Notes under the pieces: model-generated
What the model was told of the DNA's origin: nothing
Seen by the model: only the letters and a program-made list of their open reading frames with translations
The model's database searches: none
Made by a program: the position numbers and the translations under genes
In this document: in pieces, positions 17,977 through 27,713 of the stretch
Layout of the letters: the number at the start of each line of letters is the position of its first letter
Position numbering within the stretch: position 1 is the first letter of the stretch
Origin: Yersinia nurmii
Lineage (GTDB): Bacteria > Pseudomonadota > Gammaproteobacteria > Enterobacterales > Enterobacteriaceae
DNA length: 64,000 bases
Assembly: GCF_001112925.1 (NCBI RefSeq)
Contig: NZ_CPYD01000005.1
Location: 248,001 to 312,000 of the forward strand
Reading direction: 5' to 3'

Positions 17977-18742
17977 GCCGGTTATTTTTTCCGACCTGGA
18001 TGACACCCTGTTTCAAACGCGCCGCAAAATGGTGAATGAACTGAATTTGCAGCCTTACCGCACCGGTGCCTTGGATCGCAGCCTAGAACCGCGCAGTTTT
18101 ATGACGGAAGAACAGGCCATGCTGGTGGATTGGATGATGGAGCAGGCCGAGCTGATTCCCGTCACCGCGCGGGGAACCGAGGAAATCGCTCGGGTCACTA
18201 TTCCGTTTCGTTCATGGGCCGTGACCACTCATGGCGCCGTGATTCTCGATCCCCAAGGCCAGCCGGACGAAAGCTGGAAAACACAGATGCTGGCGGCTTT
18301 ACAGCCTTACGCAGAAAAACTTATCACTATGCAGCATCAAATGACCGAACTCATGGAAGCCAGAAATATCAACGGCTGGGCGCGGCTCAATTACGAATAT
18401 AACCATACGCCGATTTATCTGGTGATGAAGCATCGGGACAGCACCAAACTGGATGAGCTAAACGCGATTGGCGATGAAATGGAACAGATTTTCTCAACCG
18501 ACGGTTTCTATATTCACCGCAACAGCAACAATATTGCCTGGCTACCGGAGCCGGTAGAAAAAGGGCTGGCGGTCACTTATCTACTGAATAAACTGCGAGA
18601 GGAACGAGGCGTATTTCCGGTTATCGGACTCGGTGACAGCCTGAGTGACCACCGTTTCATGAAACTCTGCACTTGGTATGGATTGCCTCGCCAGAGCCAG
18701 TTTGCTGAAAGCATCGCCAGCAAAATCTTTGGAGAAGAATAA
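17969..18742 (+). CDS. HAD-superfamily phosphatase of the ter biosynthetic module
   Basis: 257 aa from the ATG at 17969, which overlaps the PRTase stop by 8 bases; an in-frame start at 17954 has no better box. Motif I is FSDLDDTLF (Asp9, Asp11), motif II VTARGTEE, motif IV GLGDSLSDHRF. A cap insertion lies between motifs II and III (about 95-185), the C2-type layout of Cof and sucrose-phosphate-phosphatase relatives. Predicted to dephosphorylate the phosphoribosylated intermediate of the pathway; this role is inferred from context. Confidence 0.87.
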   Translation: MNKPVIFSDLDDTLFQTRRKMVNELNLQPYRTGALDRSLEPRSFMTEEQAMLVDWMMEQAELIPVTARGTEEIARVTIPFRSWAVTTHGAVILDPQGQPDESWKTQMLAALQPYAEKLITMQHQMTELMEARNINGWARLNYEYNHTPIYLVMKHRDSTKLDELNAIGDEMEQIFSTDGFYIHRNSNNIAWLPEPVEKGLAVTYLLNKLREERGVFPVIGLGDSLSDHRFMKLCTWYGLPRQSQFAESIASKIFGEE

Positions 18743-18743
18743 T

Positions 18744-19823
18744 ATGCATGATTTCACCCCTTTTTCCGGTTCCTATCTACCGGAAGACGTTCATTTCCTG
18801 CTGAAACCGGTTGAAATCGAAATGACGCCGGTAGAACAAAAAGAACGGTTGATTCAGTCTGGCGCACGCCACTATTCGGAAATGCTGAGTCAGGAACCGG
18901 AGCCAACCTCCTGGCACTTAGATTTATTCACCCGCGCTCTCGATAACGGCGCAGATCGTCTTGCCAAAGAAGTGGTGATGCTGGCTAAGGCCTTGATTCA
19001 ACGCTTCGGCGATACACCGATTGTATTAACCAGCCTGGTGCGGGCAGGTGTCCCTCTGGGCGTGATGCTCCACCAAACACTGCGGGCAATGGGAAAAGAA
19101 TCTCATCATTACGGCATTAGTATTATCCGCGACCGCGGTATTGATGCCGTTGCATTAGATTGGATTGAAGCTCGCCACGGTACAGAAGGTATTGTTTTTG
19201 TTGATGGTTGGACGGGAAAAGGAGCGATTACCGGCGAGTTAGTGCGTTCGCTGAAAGATCGACAAGGCTATCCAGAACAGCCGCGTTTGGTGGTGCTGGC
19301 CGATCCTTGCGGGTGTTCGTGGCTTGCCGCCAGCGACGACGACTGGTTGATTCCTTTCGGCATCATGGGCGCACCGGTTTCCGGTTTAATCTCTCGCTCG
19401 ATCTGGTCGGCGGAAGGGCTGCACGGCTGCGTTCAATGCAATCACCTCAGCCAATACGAATGTAGCCGTAAGCTAGTGGATACCGTAGCGGCATCTCGCC
19501 AGACCTTAGATCTTGCCGCCATCCCCGCCAGCGATTGGGATTCTAAACAAAAAACCTATCTAAAGCAGCGTAGCGCACAGGTTATCAGTGCGCTGGCAGA
19601 AAAATATCAGATTTCCAACGTCAACCGTATTAAGCCCGGTATTGCCGAAGCCACGCGCGCTGTATTACGCCGTGTGCCTGATCATGTTCTGGTGCGCTCC
19701 GTCAATGATCCTGATGTCGCTTTGCTGGTTTATCTCGCCCACGAGAAAGGAATCGCCATTACCGAAGTCGGTGACGAGATTGGTCAATACCGCGCAGTCA
19801 CCATCATTAAAAAGGTACTCTGA
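18744..19823 (+). CDS. StiP-family protein with C-terminal PELOTA-like RNA-binding domain
   Basis: 359 aa from the ATG at 18744 (GGAGAAG box, one base after the HAD stop). Databases often call the family cysteine protease StiP, but the fold prediction is PRTase-like: LVRAGVPLGVMLHQ and FVDGWTGKGAITGELV (about 93-106 and 152-167) resemble PRPP-site loops. Conserved cysteines occur in DPCGCSW and HGCVQC. The last 80 residues (about 280-359, from EKYQISNVNRIKPG) match the PELOTA-type RNA-binding domain. RNA or a nucleotide could thus be the acceptor or target. Protease activity is doubtful. Confidence 0.83.
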   Translation: MHDFTPFSGSYLPEDVHFLLKPVEIEMTPVEQKERLIQSGARHYSEMLSQEPEPTSWHLDLFTRALDNGADRLAKEVVMLAKALIQRFGDTPIVLTSLVRAGVPLGVMLHQTLRAMGKESHHYGISIIRDRGIDAVALDWIEARHGTEGIVFVDGWTGKGAITGELVRSLKDRQGYPEQPRLVVLADPCGCSWLAASDDDWLIPFGIMGAPVSGLISRSIWSAEGLHGCVQCNHLSQYECSRKLVDTVAASRQTLDLAAIPASDWDSKQKTYLKQRSAQVISALAEKYQISNVNRIKPGIAEATRAVLRRVPDHVLVRSVNDPDVALLVYLAHEKGIAITEVGDEIGQYRAVTIIKKVL

Positions 19824-20779
19824 TGAACAAACGGCTCTCCCCTTGGCATTTGGGTGCGACATTGTATATGCCTGCTACCCGTACAGATATTGCCGAGGCC
19901 ATCTTACATAACAAAATTAGTGGGTTACGCTCACTGGTTATCTGTCTGGAGGATGCGGTAAACGAAGCTGATATACCCACGGCTTTAGTCAATTTACGTG
20001 AGCTGCTAGCAGTTCTCACTCAGGCCAAGGCGACCGATGGCAATAGCCATTGGCCGCTGGTTTTCATTCGCCCAAGGCATCTCGAAATGGGGCAATGGCT
20101 AACGGAAAGTATGGATCTCAGCCCGATCGATGGGCTGGTATTGCCTAAATTTACTTTGGCGTCATTACCCGAGTGGTGGGCAATCATGCGAGATAGCCAT
20201 TTATGCATGATGCCCACGCTAGAAACCGAAGAGGTTTTCGACGTCGCTCAAATGCGCCAACTCGCCAGTGAGCTACAAGCTCATCCTTGTCATCAGCGTA
20301 TTATTGCTTTGCGTATTGGGGGCAACGACCTGATGAATGTGATTTCTCTGCGACGAACACGTGACTTCACGTTGTACGACGGCCCTATGGGTTATGTGAT
20401 TAAGATGCTGGTGGCTGTCTTTTCCTCGCGGAATTTTGCCCTAACGGCGCCGGTCTGCGAGCACATTGACGACCACCAGGTGATGAATAAAGAGCTGGCT
20501 CTTGATATGGCTCACGGTCTGGTTGGAAAAACAGCCATTCATCCTAATCAAATCAGTAAAATAGAACAGGCTTTGATGGTATCACCCACGGATTATGCCG
20601 ATGCATTACGTATCCTGAATTCAACTCAGGCCGTATTTAAATCTCAGGGATCAATGTGTGAACCCGCAACCCACCGTCGCTGGGCCTCCGGTATCCTCGC
20701 TCGCGCTCAGGTTTATGGCATTACTGCCGAACCGGGGCAAGATGGCGTACGTCTCATGACAGTGACTCACAACAGCTAA
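19823..20779 (+). CDS. HpcH/HpaI aldolase / citrate lyase beta-like protein
   Basis: 318 aa TIM-barrel lyase of the CitE/HpcH type. Visible are LYMPATR at the start of the barrel, LVICLEDAV (metal-binding Glu-Asp, about 38-46), VFIRPRH, DGLVLPKF, MPTLETEEVF with the second metal-site Glu, and the C-terminal KTAIHPNQI. It would form or break a carbon-carbon bond next to a keto acid or CoA ester. Its ATG overlaps the StiP stop (TGATG), so it is the fifth coupled gene of the module. The product made by the five enzymes is unknown. Confidence 0.87.
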   Translation: MNKRLSPWHLGATLYMPATRTDIAEAILHNKISGLRSLVICLEDAVNEADIPTALVNLRELLAVLTQAKATDGNSHWPLVFIRPRHLEMGQWLTESMDLSPIDGLVLPKFTLASLPEWWAIMRDSHLCMMPTLETEEVFDVAQMRQLASELQAHPCHQRIIALRIGGNDLMNVISLRRTRDFTLYDGPMGYVIKMLVAVFSSRNFALTAPVCEHIDDHQVMNKELALDMAHGLVGKTAIHPNQISKIEQALMVSPTDYADALRILNSTQAVFKSQGSMCEPATHRRWASGILARAQVYGITAEPGQDGVRLMTVTHNS

Positions 20780-20871
20780 AGGGAACAGCATACTGATTTA
20801 TCTTAAATTTAGGATATTCCTGATAACATACACGCCGCAAAGATCGAAAATACCGAGTTGGTTGACCTCCT

Positions 20872-21096
20872 ATGGCACAAAAAAACAGAGGAAACCATCT
20901 TAGCTTGAAACAGGATTATCTGTTGAGGCTAGCCGGAATCGCCATTTATGCACTACCCTTTGAAGCGGTGAACATCTCAGGATTAACCAAATGCATCAGC
21001 AAGATAACGGGAAACCATCTGGTTATCAGGAAGATGTCCACCTTCTTTATTTTCCCGGCAATAGAACTCTTGGCAATGAATGCAGGCGGTAACTAA
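20872..21096 (+). CDS. Small ORF upstream of terW, doubtful
   Basis: 74 codons ending 2 bases before terW, on the same strand. Basic N-terminus and a hydrophobic C-terminal half (STFFIFPAIELLAM). I do not recognise it. The ATG lacks a clear Shine-Dalgarno box, which argues against it; the tight spacing to terW, which also has a poor box of its own, argues for translational coupling. It could be a leader ORF or chance. Confidence 0.3.
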   Translation: MAQKNRGNHLSLKQDYLLRLAGIAIYALPFEAVNISGLTKCISKITGNHLVIRKMSTFFIFPAIELLAMNAGGN

Positions 21097-21098
21097 CT

Positions 21099-21572
21099 AT
21101 GCAACTCAGCACAAAACAGGCTCGAATCTTCACGCTGGCAAATATTCTGGGTTCGGGAAAAGCAGTCTCTGCCATTCGAATTATTTCGTCCCTTGATTGT
21201 TCCGAGCCTACGCTAACCCGCGCGTTAAAAGAACTGCGTGAATCCTATTCCGCTGAAATAAAGTACAGCAAGGCCACTCATTCTTATCAATTGGTTAACC
21301 CCGGGAATCTGGATAAAAAAGCCTTACGTAGTATGGCCAAAGTACTCACCGCACACGCGGAGTCGAAAAATAGCGAAGTGGTTAGTCGGGTGTTTCTTGA
21401 TAAGGATAAAAAGCGAGCTGTTTCCCTTTCGCTCAAAGGATCTATCATACGTAAAATAGATAAACTGTCCCGATTGATCGAATCCACCCGCAGCGAAGCC
21501 GTAGAAATGCTTGCCAGTAACTGCATTGATGATTTGATCCGTAATCTCCAAACCGCCAAAAAAGAGAAATAA
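21099..21572 (+). CDS. terW: TerW regulator of the ter locus
   Basis: 157 aa, close to E. coli TerW. The N-terminal 70 residues form a winged helix (QARIFTLANILGSGKAV..., with CSEPTLTRALKELRE as the recognition helix), and the C-terminal 60 residues resemble a ribbon-helix-helix or helical dimerisation region (SLSLKGSIIRKIDKLSRLIESTRSEAVEML pattern). TerW is needed for regulation of plasmid ter genes. It lies at the end of the biosynthetic arm, so it could control both arms from the shared promoter gap. terX and terY, present in plasmid ter clusters, are not seen here. Confidence 0.87.
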   Translation: MQLSTKQARIFTLANILGSGKAVSAIRIISSLDCSEPTLTRALKELRESYSAEIKYSKATHSYQLVNPGNLDKKALRSMAKVLTAHAESKNSEVVSRVFLDKDKKRAVSLSLKGSIIRKIDKLSRLIESTRSEAVEMLASNCIDDLIRNLQTAKKEK

Positions 21573-21744
21573 TTGCCGGTTTCTCAAAAAGAGGACGATT
21601 TGGTCTTGCAAGGCACATTTATCTCTTCGACGCGCCTGTAATCAACCTGTAATCCCCAGCGTCAAAACCAAGGCTCTAAAATAAGTGAAAGCCGTATAGT
21701 GGCATTTCAGACATAGCACTTATCAGGTTCCAACTCCCAGAAAC

Positions 21745-21770
21745 GAAAAAACCCAGCTATTACGCTGGGC
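21745..21770 (-). terminator. ssb terminator
   Basis: On the minus strand CCCAGC pairs with GCTGGG around a 6-base loop, followed by a run of six U; 48 bases after the ssb stop. Confidence 0.82.
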
Positions 21771-21817
21771 TTTGATGTTTTATCTATCTTTAGATGACGT
21801 CGATAAGATCCTAAGGA

Positions 21818-22369
21818 TCAGAACGGGATATCGTCATCAAAATCCATTGGTGGCTCGTTGCCGCCCTGCTGCTGTGGCGCTGGAGCAGACTGCGCCTGGC
21901 GTGGAGCCTGACCGCCGCTGAACTGGTTGCCGCCCTGAGGTTGCTGAGGCTGACCCCAACCGCCTTGTGCGCCATCGTTGGAACCACCCTGCGCGCCGCC
22001 AGCAGGAGCACCACCGCCTTGACGACCACCCAGCATTTGCATCGTGCCGCCAACGTTAACAACCACTTCCGTGGTGTAACGTTCCTGGCCGCTTTGATCC
22101 TGCCATTTGCGAGTTTGCAGTGCGCCTTCGATATAAACCTGTGAACCTTTACGCAGATATTCACCAGCCACTTCTGCCAGCTTGCCGAACAACACTACGC
22201 GATGCCACTCGGTTTTCTCTTTCTGCTCGCCGGTTTGCTTGTCACGCCAGCTTTCGGAGGTGGCCAGTGTGATGTTGGCAACTGCCCCACCGTTCGGCAT
22301 GTAACGGACTTCCGGGTCTTGGCCCAAATTCCCGACCAAAATCACTTTGTTTACGCCTCTGCTGGCCAT
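21818..22369 (-). CDS. ssb: Single-stranded DNA-binding protein
   Basis: 183 aa. OB fold in residues 1-110 ([19 protein letters not shown]), then a flexible Gly/Gln/Pro-rich linker and the acidic partner-binding tip MDFDDDIPF that recruits repair and replication proteins. Binds single-stranded DNA as a tetramer. ATG at 22369 with an AGGAG box; the longer in-frame frame up to 22480 has no suitable start. Divergent from uvrA with an SOS box between, as in E. coli. Confidence 0.97.
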   Translation of the reverse strand: MASRGVNKVILVGNLGQDPEVRYMPNGGAVANITLATSESWRDKQTGEQKEKTEWHRVVLFGKLAEVAGEYLRKGSQVYIEGALQTRKWQDQSGQERYTTEVVVNVGGTMQMLGGRQGGGAPAGGAQGGSNDGAQGGWGQPQQPQGGNQFSGGQAPRQAQSAPAPQQQGGNEPPMDFDDDIPF

Positions 22370-22506
22370 GTGAACTCTCCTGATGAAGTAAATTTGTACA
22401 GTATAAACGAGTAAGTTTAACACGCTAGAGCCTAAACGGCACTGCCGATCGTTACTGCGGGATACATTCAAGTTTAGCAAAACAATCAGCCTGAATTGCA
22501 GCCATA

Positions 22507-22526
22507 TACTGGATATTCATTCAGGT
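22507..22526. promoter_or_regulatory. LexA (SOS) box shared by uvrA and ssb
   Basis: TACTGGATATTCATTCAGGT has the CTG-N10-CAG core and is nearly the E. coli uvrA box. It lies 132 bases before uvrA and 138 before ssb. Confidence 0.88.
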
Positions 22527-22657
22527 TTTTTTGTGTCATAATTATCCGTTTCGTACTGGCCGTGTCCTTTTTCTGGCGTTGCAACGTGCATTTTTTACAT
22601 TAGGCTGCACAATAAAAGACACGGTGAGAGGCTCAGTTTAATCCGGGAAATGTTTGT

Positions 22658-25489
22658 ATGGATAATATCGAAGTTCGGGGCGCTCGTACCCATAATCTCA
22701 AGAATATCAACCTGATTATCCCGCGCGACAAACTGATTGTTGTCACCGGCCTGTCTGGCTCTGGTAAGTCTTCACTGGCGTTTGATACCTTATACGCCGA
22801 AGGCCAGCGCCGTTACGTTGAGTCTCTTTCCGCCTATGCGCGCCAGTTTCTGTCATTGATGGAAAAACCGGACGTTGACCATATCGAAGGTCTGTCTCCG
22901 GCCATTTCTATCGAACAAAAATCTACGTCTCATAACCCGCGATCCACCGTCGGAACCATTACCGAAATTCACGATTACCTGCGCTTGCTGTTCGCTCGCG
23001 TAGGGGAACCGCGCTGTCCGGATCATGATGTTCCGTTGGCGGCACAGACCGTCAGCCAAATGGTTGATAACGTGCTAGCACAGCCGGAAGGTCGTCGTCT
23101 AATGTTACTGGCTCCGGTGGTGCAGGATCGTAAAGGCGAGCACACCAAAACGCTGGAAAACCTGGCGACGCAAGGCTATATCCGCGCGCGCATCGACGGC
23201 GAGGTTTGCGATCTTTCGGATCCGCCGAAGCTGGAACTACAGAAAAAGCACACTATTGAAGTGGTCGTGGATCGCTTTAAAGTACGGGAAGATCTGGCTC
23301 AGCGTCTGGCAGAATCCTTTGAAACGGCGCTGGAGCTCTCCGGCGGCACCGCGATCGTGGCCGATATGGACGATGCAAACGCCGAAGAACTGCTGTTCTC
23401 CGCCAATTTTGCCTGCCCAATCTGTGGCTACAGCATGAGCGAGCTGGAACCGCGTCTGTTCTCCTTTAACAACCCGGCCGGTGCTTGCCCGACCTGCGAT
23501 GGCTTAGGCGTACAACAATTCTTCGATCCGGATCGCGTGCTACAAAACCCTGAGCTCTCGCTGGCTGGCGGTGCCATTCGCGGTTGGGATCGCCGCAATT
23601 TCTATTATTTCCAGATGCTGCGTTCACTGGCAGAGCACTATAAATTTGATATTGAAGCCCCGTTCAATACCCTGAGCGCAGAAACGCAAAAAGCAGTGCT
23701 GTACGGCTCCGGCAAAGAAAGTATAGAATTCAAATACATGAACGATCGTGGCGATACCACGATACGCCGTCATCCGTTTGAAGGCGTGTTACACAACATG
23801 GAACGCCGTTATAAAGAAACGGAATCCAGCGCAGTGCGGGAAGAACTGGCGAAATTTATCAGCAACCGCTCTTGTACTTCTTGCCACGGCACTCGCTTAC
23901 GTAAAGAAGCGCGCTATGTATTTGTGGAAAACACCACGCTGCCTGAAATTTCCGAATTAAGCATCGGCCACGCTCTAACCTTCTTCCAGAATATGAAACT
24001 CAGCGGCCAACGCGCCCAAATTGCGGAAAAAGTCCTGAAAGAGATCGGCGACCGGCTAAAGTTTTTAGTCAACGTCGGTCTAAACTACCTTTCCTTATCA
24101 CGTTCCGCCGATACGCTGTCCGGCGGCGAAGCTCAGCGAATTCGCTTAGCTAGCCAGATTGGGGCCGGTTTAGTCGGGGTCATGTATGTGCTGGATGAAC
24201 CGTCCATCGGCTTGCATCAGCGAGACAACGAACGCCTGCTGGAAACATTGATTCACCTACGCAATCTGGGCAATACCGTCATTGTGGTCGAACATGACGA
24301 AGATGCGATTCGCGCCGCAGATCATGTGATTGATATCGGCCCAGGCGCTGGCGTTCACGGTGGGCAAGTGGTGGCAGAAGGAACCGTCGATGACATTATG
24401 GCGGCGCCAGAATCCTTAACCGGTCAGTTCCTTAGCGGAAAGCGGGAAATTGCGGTTCCAACGCAGCGTGTTCCCGGCGATCCGAGCAAAGTGTTGAAGC
24501 TAATCGGCGCTACTGGCAACAACCTGAAAGACGTGACCTTAACTCTGCCGGTTGGCCTGTTTAGCTGTATTACCGGCGTATCCGGTTCGGGCAAATCAAC
24601 GCTGATTAATGACACTTTGTATTCCATTGCTCAGCGTCAATTAAACGGCGCTACCATTACCGAACCTGCCCCCTACCGTGATATTCAGGGTTTGGAACAT
24701 TTCGATAAAGTCATAGATATCGATCAAAGTCCTATTGGCCGGACCCCACGTTCCAACCCGGCAACCTATACTGGTATCTTTACACCTGTGCGCGAATTAT
24801 TCGCCGGGGTTCCTGAATCTCGCACCCGCGGCTATAACCCAGGTCGTTTCAGTTTTAACGTGAAAGGTGGGCGCTGCGAAGCCTGCCAGGGCGATGGCGT
24901 CATTAAGGTAGAAATGCACTTCCTGCCAGATATTTACGTCCCTTGCGATCAGTGCAAAGGTAAACGCTATAACCGTGAAACGCTGGAAGTGAAATATAAA
25001 GGCAAAAATATTCACGAAGTATTGGAAATGACCATCGAAGAAGCGCGGGAGTTCTTTGATGCAGTGCCTGCGCTGGCGCGTAAGCTGCAAACCCTGATTG
25101 ACGTTGGGCTATCCTATATTTGTCTGGGGCAATCGGCGACGACGCTGTCCGGCGGCGAAGCGCAGCGAGTGAAACTGTCGCGCGAGCTATCCAAACGTGG
25201 TACAGGGCAAACCCTGTATATTCTTGATGAACCGACTACCGGCCTGCATTTTGCCGATATTCAGCAATTATTGGCGGTCTTGCACCAGCTGCGCGATCAG
25301 GGCAATACCATCGTGGTGATTGAGCATAATCTGGACGTGATTAAAACCGCAGACTGGATTGTGGATCTTGGCCCGGAAGGTGGCAGCGGCGGCGGTGAGA
25401 TTTTAGTATCAGGTACACCGGAAACCGTTGCTGAGTGCGAAGCTTCTCATACCGCGCGTTTCCTGAAGCCACTTTTAGTGCGTAAATAA
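22658..25489 (+). CDS. uvrA: Excinuclease ABC subunit A
   Basis: DNA-damage sensor of nucleotide excision repair; the UvrA2 dimer loads UvrB on lesions. 943 aa (E. coli 940). Two ABC ATPase modules: Walker [10 protein letters not shown] near residue 31 and GVSGSGKST near 640, with signature motifs [11 protein letters not shown] and [11 protein letters not shown]. Zinc-binding Cys pairs are seen in CPICGYS / CPTCDG, in CTSCHG, and in CEACQG / CDQCKG. SOS-regulated through the upstream LexA box. Full length with no anomalies. Confidence 0.98.
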   Translation: MDNIEVRGARTHNLKNINLIIPRDKLIVVTGLSGSGKSSLAFDTLYAEGQRRYVESLSAYARQFLSLMEKPDVDHIEGLSPAISIEQKSTSHNPRSTVGTITEIHDYLRLLFARVGEPRCPDHDVPLAAQTVSQMVDNVLAQPEGRRLMLLAPVVQDRKGEHTKTLENLATQGYIRARIDGEVCDLSDPPKLELQKKHTIEVVVDRFKVREDLAQRLAESFETALELSGGTAIVADMDDANAEELLFSANFACPICGYSMSELEPRLFSFNNPAGACPTCDGLGVQQFFDPDRVLQNPELSLAGGAIRGWDRRNFYYFQMLRSLAEHYKFDIEAPFNTLSAETQKAVLYGSGKESIEFKYMNDRGDTTIRRHPFEGVLHNMERRYKETESSAVREELAKFISNRSCTSCHGTRLRKEARYVFVENTTLPEISELSIGHALTFFQNMKLSGQRAQIAEKVLKEIGDRLKFLVNVGLNYLSLSRSADTLSGGEAQRIRLASQIGAGLVGVMYVLDEPSIGLHQRDNERLLETLIHLRNLGNTVIVVEHDEDAIRAADHVIDIGPGAGVHGGQVVAEGTVDDIMAAPESLTGQFLSGKREIAVPTQRVPGDPSKVLKLIGATGNNLKDVTLTLPVGLFSCITGVSGSGKSTLINDTLYSIAQRQLNGATITEPAPYRDIQGLEHFDKVIDIDQSPIGRTPRSNPATYTGIFTPVRELFAGVPESRTRGYNPGRFSFNVKGGRCEACQGDGVIKVEMHFLPDIYVPCDQCKGKRYNRETLEVKYKGKNIHEVLEMTIEEAREFFDAVPALARKLQTLIDVGLSYICLGQSATTLSGGEAQRVKLSRELSKRGTGQTLYILDEPTTGLHFADIQQLLAVLHQLRDQGNTIVVIEHNLDVIKTADWIVDLGPEGGSGGGEILVSGTPETVAECEASHTARFLKPLLVRK

Positions 25490-25552
25490 AAGCACAATAT
25501 TGGTCTATCGGGGGGCGAGTTCATCGCCTCCCGCTCTGCTTACTCTCTAAGA

Positions 25553-25906
25553 TCAGGCGCGCAATTCTTGCCGAATCTGTTCTGATAAACCTTGTAATAC
25601 CAATTGATAAGAACCATCAATCAACGCATAGAATTGAGAGTTTGGCAGCTTTCCATCCAGAAACACCGTGTTCCAGTGCGCTTTGTTCAAGTGATCACTC
25701 GGCACGATCTCCGGATGTTTTCCACGCAGTTGTTCTGCTAATTCCGGACTACTTTTCAATGAAATAGCGGGACGCCCCTGTACCTCGCTGACCATGGCAA
25801 ACATCACATCGCCAACCTTAATCTGATTCGCCTGCCACTCTTCATGATCGCTTTGTTCCGCTCCCGGTTTAGACATACAGTATTCGAGTAATGCCGAATT
25901 ATTCAT
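25553..25906 (-). CDS. yjbR: MmcQ/YjbR family protein
   Basis: 117 aa, very like E. coli YjbR (118 aa), a small protein with a CyaY-like/double-wing DNA-binding fold. HLNKAHWNTVFLDG is the family signature (about residues 82-95). The ATG at 25906 follows an AGGAG box; an upstream in-frame ATG at 25942 lacks one. Convergent with uvrA, as in E. coli. Function unknown beyond suspected nucleic-acid binding. The E. coli neighbours aphA and yjbQ are missing on its other side. Confidence 0.9.
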   Translation of the reverse strand: MNNSALLEYCMSKPGAEQSDHEEWQANQIKVGDVMFAMVSEVQGRPAISLKSSPELAEQLRGKHPEIVPSDHLNKAHWNTVFLDGKLPNSQFYALIDGSYQLVLQGLSEQIRQELRA

Positions 25907-26163
25907 TCGCTTATCTCCTGTTATCTGGCTGCATTCAGCCATAAAAACCGACTATTCTAAAGACGGATTTCCTCAAAATAATAGCCAGAAAGCATTAGGT
26001 TTTCGCTGTCCGGTTTTCTGATCATGCAGTAATGCCGTGAGATTTACTGTGAGCGATAGATAGTCCTGACATTAATGATGATACCTATTATCAGTATATT
26101 CTTTAATCACCCCATCACAACCTACGCATCAGGAATAGGCCATCACCTTCGGTTCCTCAATAG

Positions 26164-26190
26164 AAAAGGGCGATATCTCTATCGCCCTTA
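26164..26190 (-). terminator. tyrB terminator
   Basis: Perfect 10-base stem AAGGGCGATA / TATCGCCCTT with a TCTC loop, followed by U-rich sequence on the minus strand. The remaining bases between yjbR and tyrB (25907-26163) hold nothing I can identify. Confidence 0.8.
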
Positions 26191-26257
26191 GGTACCCAAC
26201 ACAATCACATCAACGAAAATTCAGTCGTCATCTGTTGAGCATTTAAACAAAACGGAT

Positions 26258-27451
26258 TTACTGCACGGCGGCAAACGCTGCAGCTACCTGTTGAACATTT
26301 TGGTGATTAACCCCAGCCATGCACATACGGCCACTCGCGATCAGGTAAACACCGAATTCTTCTCGCAGACGATCCACCTGCTGTTCAGTAAAACCGGTAT
26401 AGCTAAACATGCCGCGTTGAGTCAGGAGATAATCGAAGTTACGCTGCGGCAGCGCTACTTTCAGCGCCGCGACTAGAGTGTTACGCATTTCCAGAATACG
26501 GGTGCGCATTTGCTCGACTTCATTGCGCCACTGGCTGCTTAACTCTGAATCATTCAATACTTTAGCCACAACCTGCGCACCAAAGTTCGGTGGACTGGAA
26601 TAGTTGCGGCGTACAGTAGCTTTGAGCTGCCCCAGCACGCGTCCTGCGGCCTCTTCGCTTTCACATACTACGGATAAGCCGCCAACGCGCTCGCCGTACA
26701 TTGAGAAAATTTTAGAAAAAGAGTTGCTGACTAAGCACGGCAAACCTTCCGCAGCCATCTGACGAATGGCATAAGCATCTTCATTCAGGCCAGCACCAAA
26801 ACCTTGATAAGCAATATCGAGGAATGGGATCAGTTCCCGCGCTTTGACGATCCTAATGATCTGATCCCACTGATCGTTAGTCAGATCCGAGCCGGTTGGA
26901 TTATGGCAGCATGGATGTAACAGCACGATACTTCTTGCCGGTAACTGCTGCAAAGTGGCTGACATTGCGTCGAAATTAACGCTTAACTTTTCATTATCAA
27001 AGTACGGATAGGTGTTCACCTTAAAGCCCGCACCGCTGAAAATGGCAATATGATTTTCCCAAGTTGGATCGCTGACCCACACTTGAGAATTCGGGAAGTA
27101 GTGGTACAGGAAATCAGCCCCTACATTCAACGCGCCAGATCCCCCTACGGTTTGAATAGTGGCAACGCGACTTTGTTCCAGCATCGGGTGATCTTGTCCA
27201 AACAGCAAATGCTGAATAGCAGAACGATAAGCCTGTAAACCTTCCATCGGTAAATAGACCGACGCAGCCTGTGGCTGAGCACTCATTTGCGCTTCCGCTG
27301 TGGCTACCGCCTGCAATTGTGGGATCACGCCCTGAGCATCGTAATAAAGCCCAATACTCAGGTTAACTTTATGATCTCTGGTATCGGCTTTAAAACTTTC
27401 CATCAGCGAAAGGATGGGATCACCTGCATAGGCATCTACATTCTGGAACAC
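26258..27451 (-). CDS. tyrB: Aromatic amino acid aminotransferase
   Basis: PLP-dependent transaminase for the last step of tyrosine, phenylalanine and leucine synthesis. 397 aa, the same as E. coli TyrB, if it starts at the GTG at 27451 (reads [14 protein letters not shown]). AAGGAG lies 9 bases upstream of this GTG; the ATG inside that gap is out of frame, and the far in-frame ATG at 27490 would add 13 unconserved residues. The PLP lysine is in [16 protein letters not shown] and the substrate-binding Arg in ASGRMCMAG. No TyrR box of normal spacing was found. Confidence 0.95.
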   Translation of the reverse strand: MFQNVDAYAGDPILSLMESFKADTRDHKVNLSIGLYYDAQGVIPQLQAVATAEAQMSAQPQAASVYLPMEGLQAYRSAIQHLLFGQDHPMLEQSRVATIQTVGGSGALNVGADFLYHYFPNSQVWVSDPTWENHIAIFSGAGFKVNTYPYFDNEKLSVNFDAMSATLQQLPARSIVLLHPCCHNPTGSDLTNDQWDQIIRIVKARELIPFLDIAYQGFGAGLNEDAYAIRQMAAEGLPCLVSNSFSKIFSMYGERVGGLSVVCESEEAAGRVLGQLKATVRRNYSSPPNFGAQVVAKVLNDSELSSQWRNEVEQMRTRILEMRNTLVAALKVALPQRNFDYLLTQRGMFSYTGFTEQQVDRLREEFGVYLIASGRMCMAGVNHQNVQQVAAAFAAVQ

Positions 27452-27713
27452 GGCATGACTCTCCTTGATTGGGTGCAACCAAAATAGCACTAACTTACCC
27501 TACCCGGCTACTCAGGAATAAAAGCATGTACTGAAAGTAACAAATAGCGTTACCTTATGTTTTATAGGGTAATTATCAGGATTTTCTCTCTAAAAATTCA
27601 GGAATGAGAAAATAAAAATCAGTGGGGAATATTCGGCTATGACTAAAACGAAGAAGGCGCACATATCGCTATGCCGCGCCTTCAGATGGCTTGCTAAATC
27701 ATGCTCGGTGAAG

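Noticed and set aside
18744-19823. Protease function for the StiP-family protein
   Set aside because: The name comes from old annotation; no protease catalytic arrangement is evident, whereas PRTase-like loops and a PELOTA-type end are.
27490-27560. Possible TyrR box upstream of tyrB (TGTACTGAAAGTAACA)
   Set aside because: The spacing is two bases short of the TyrR consensus and the arms match poorly.
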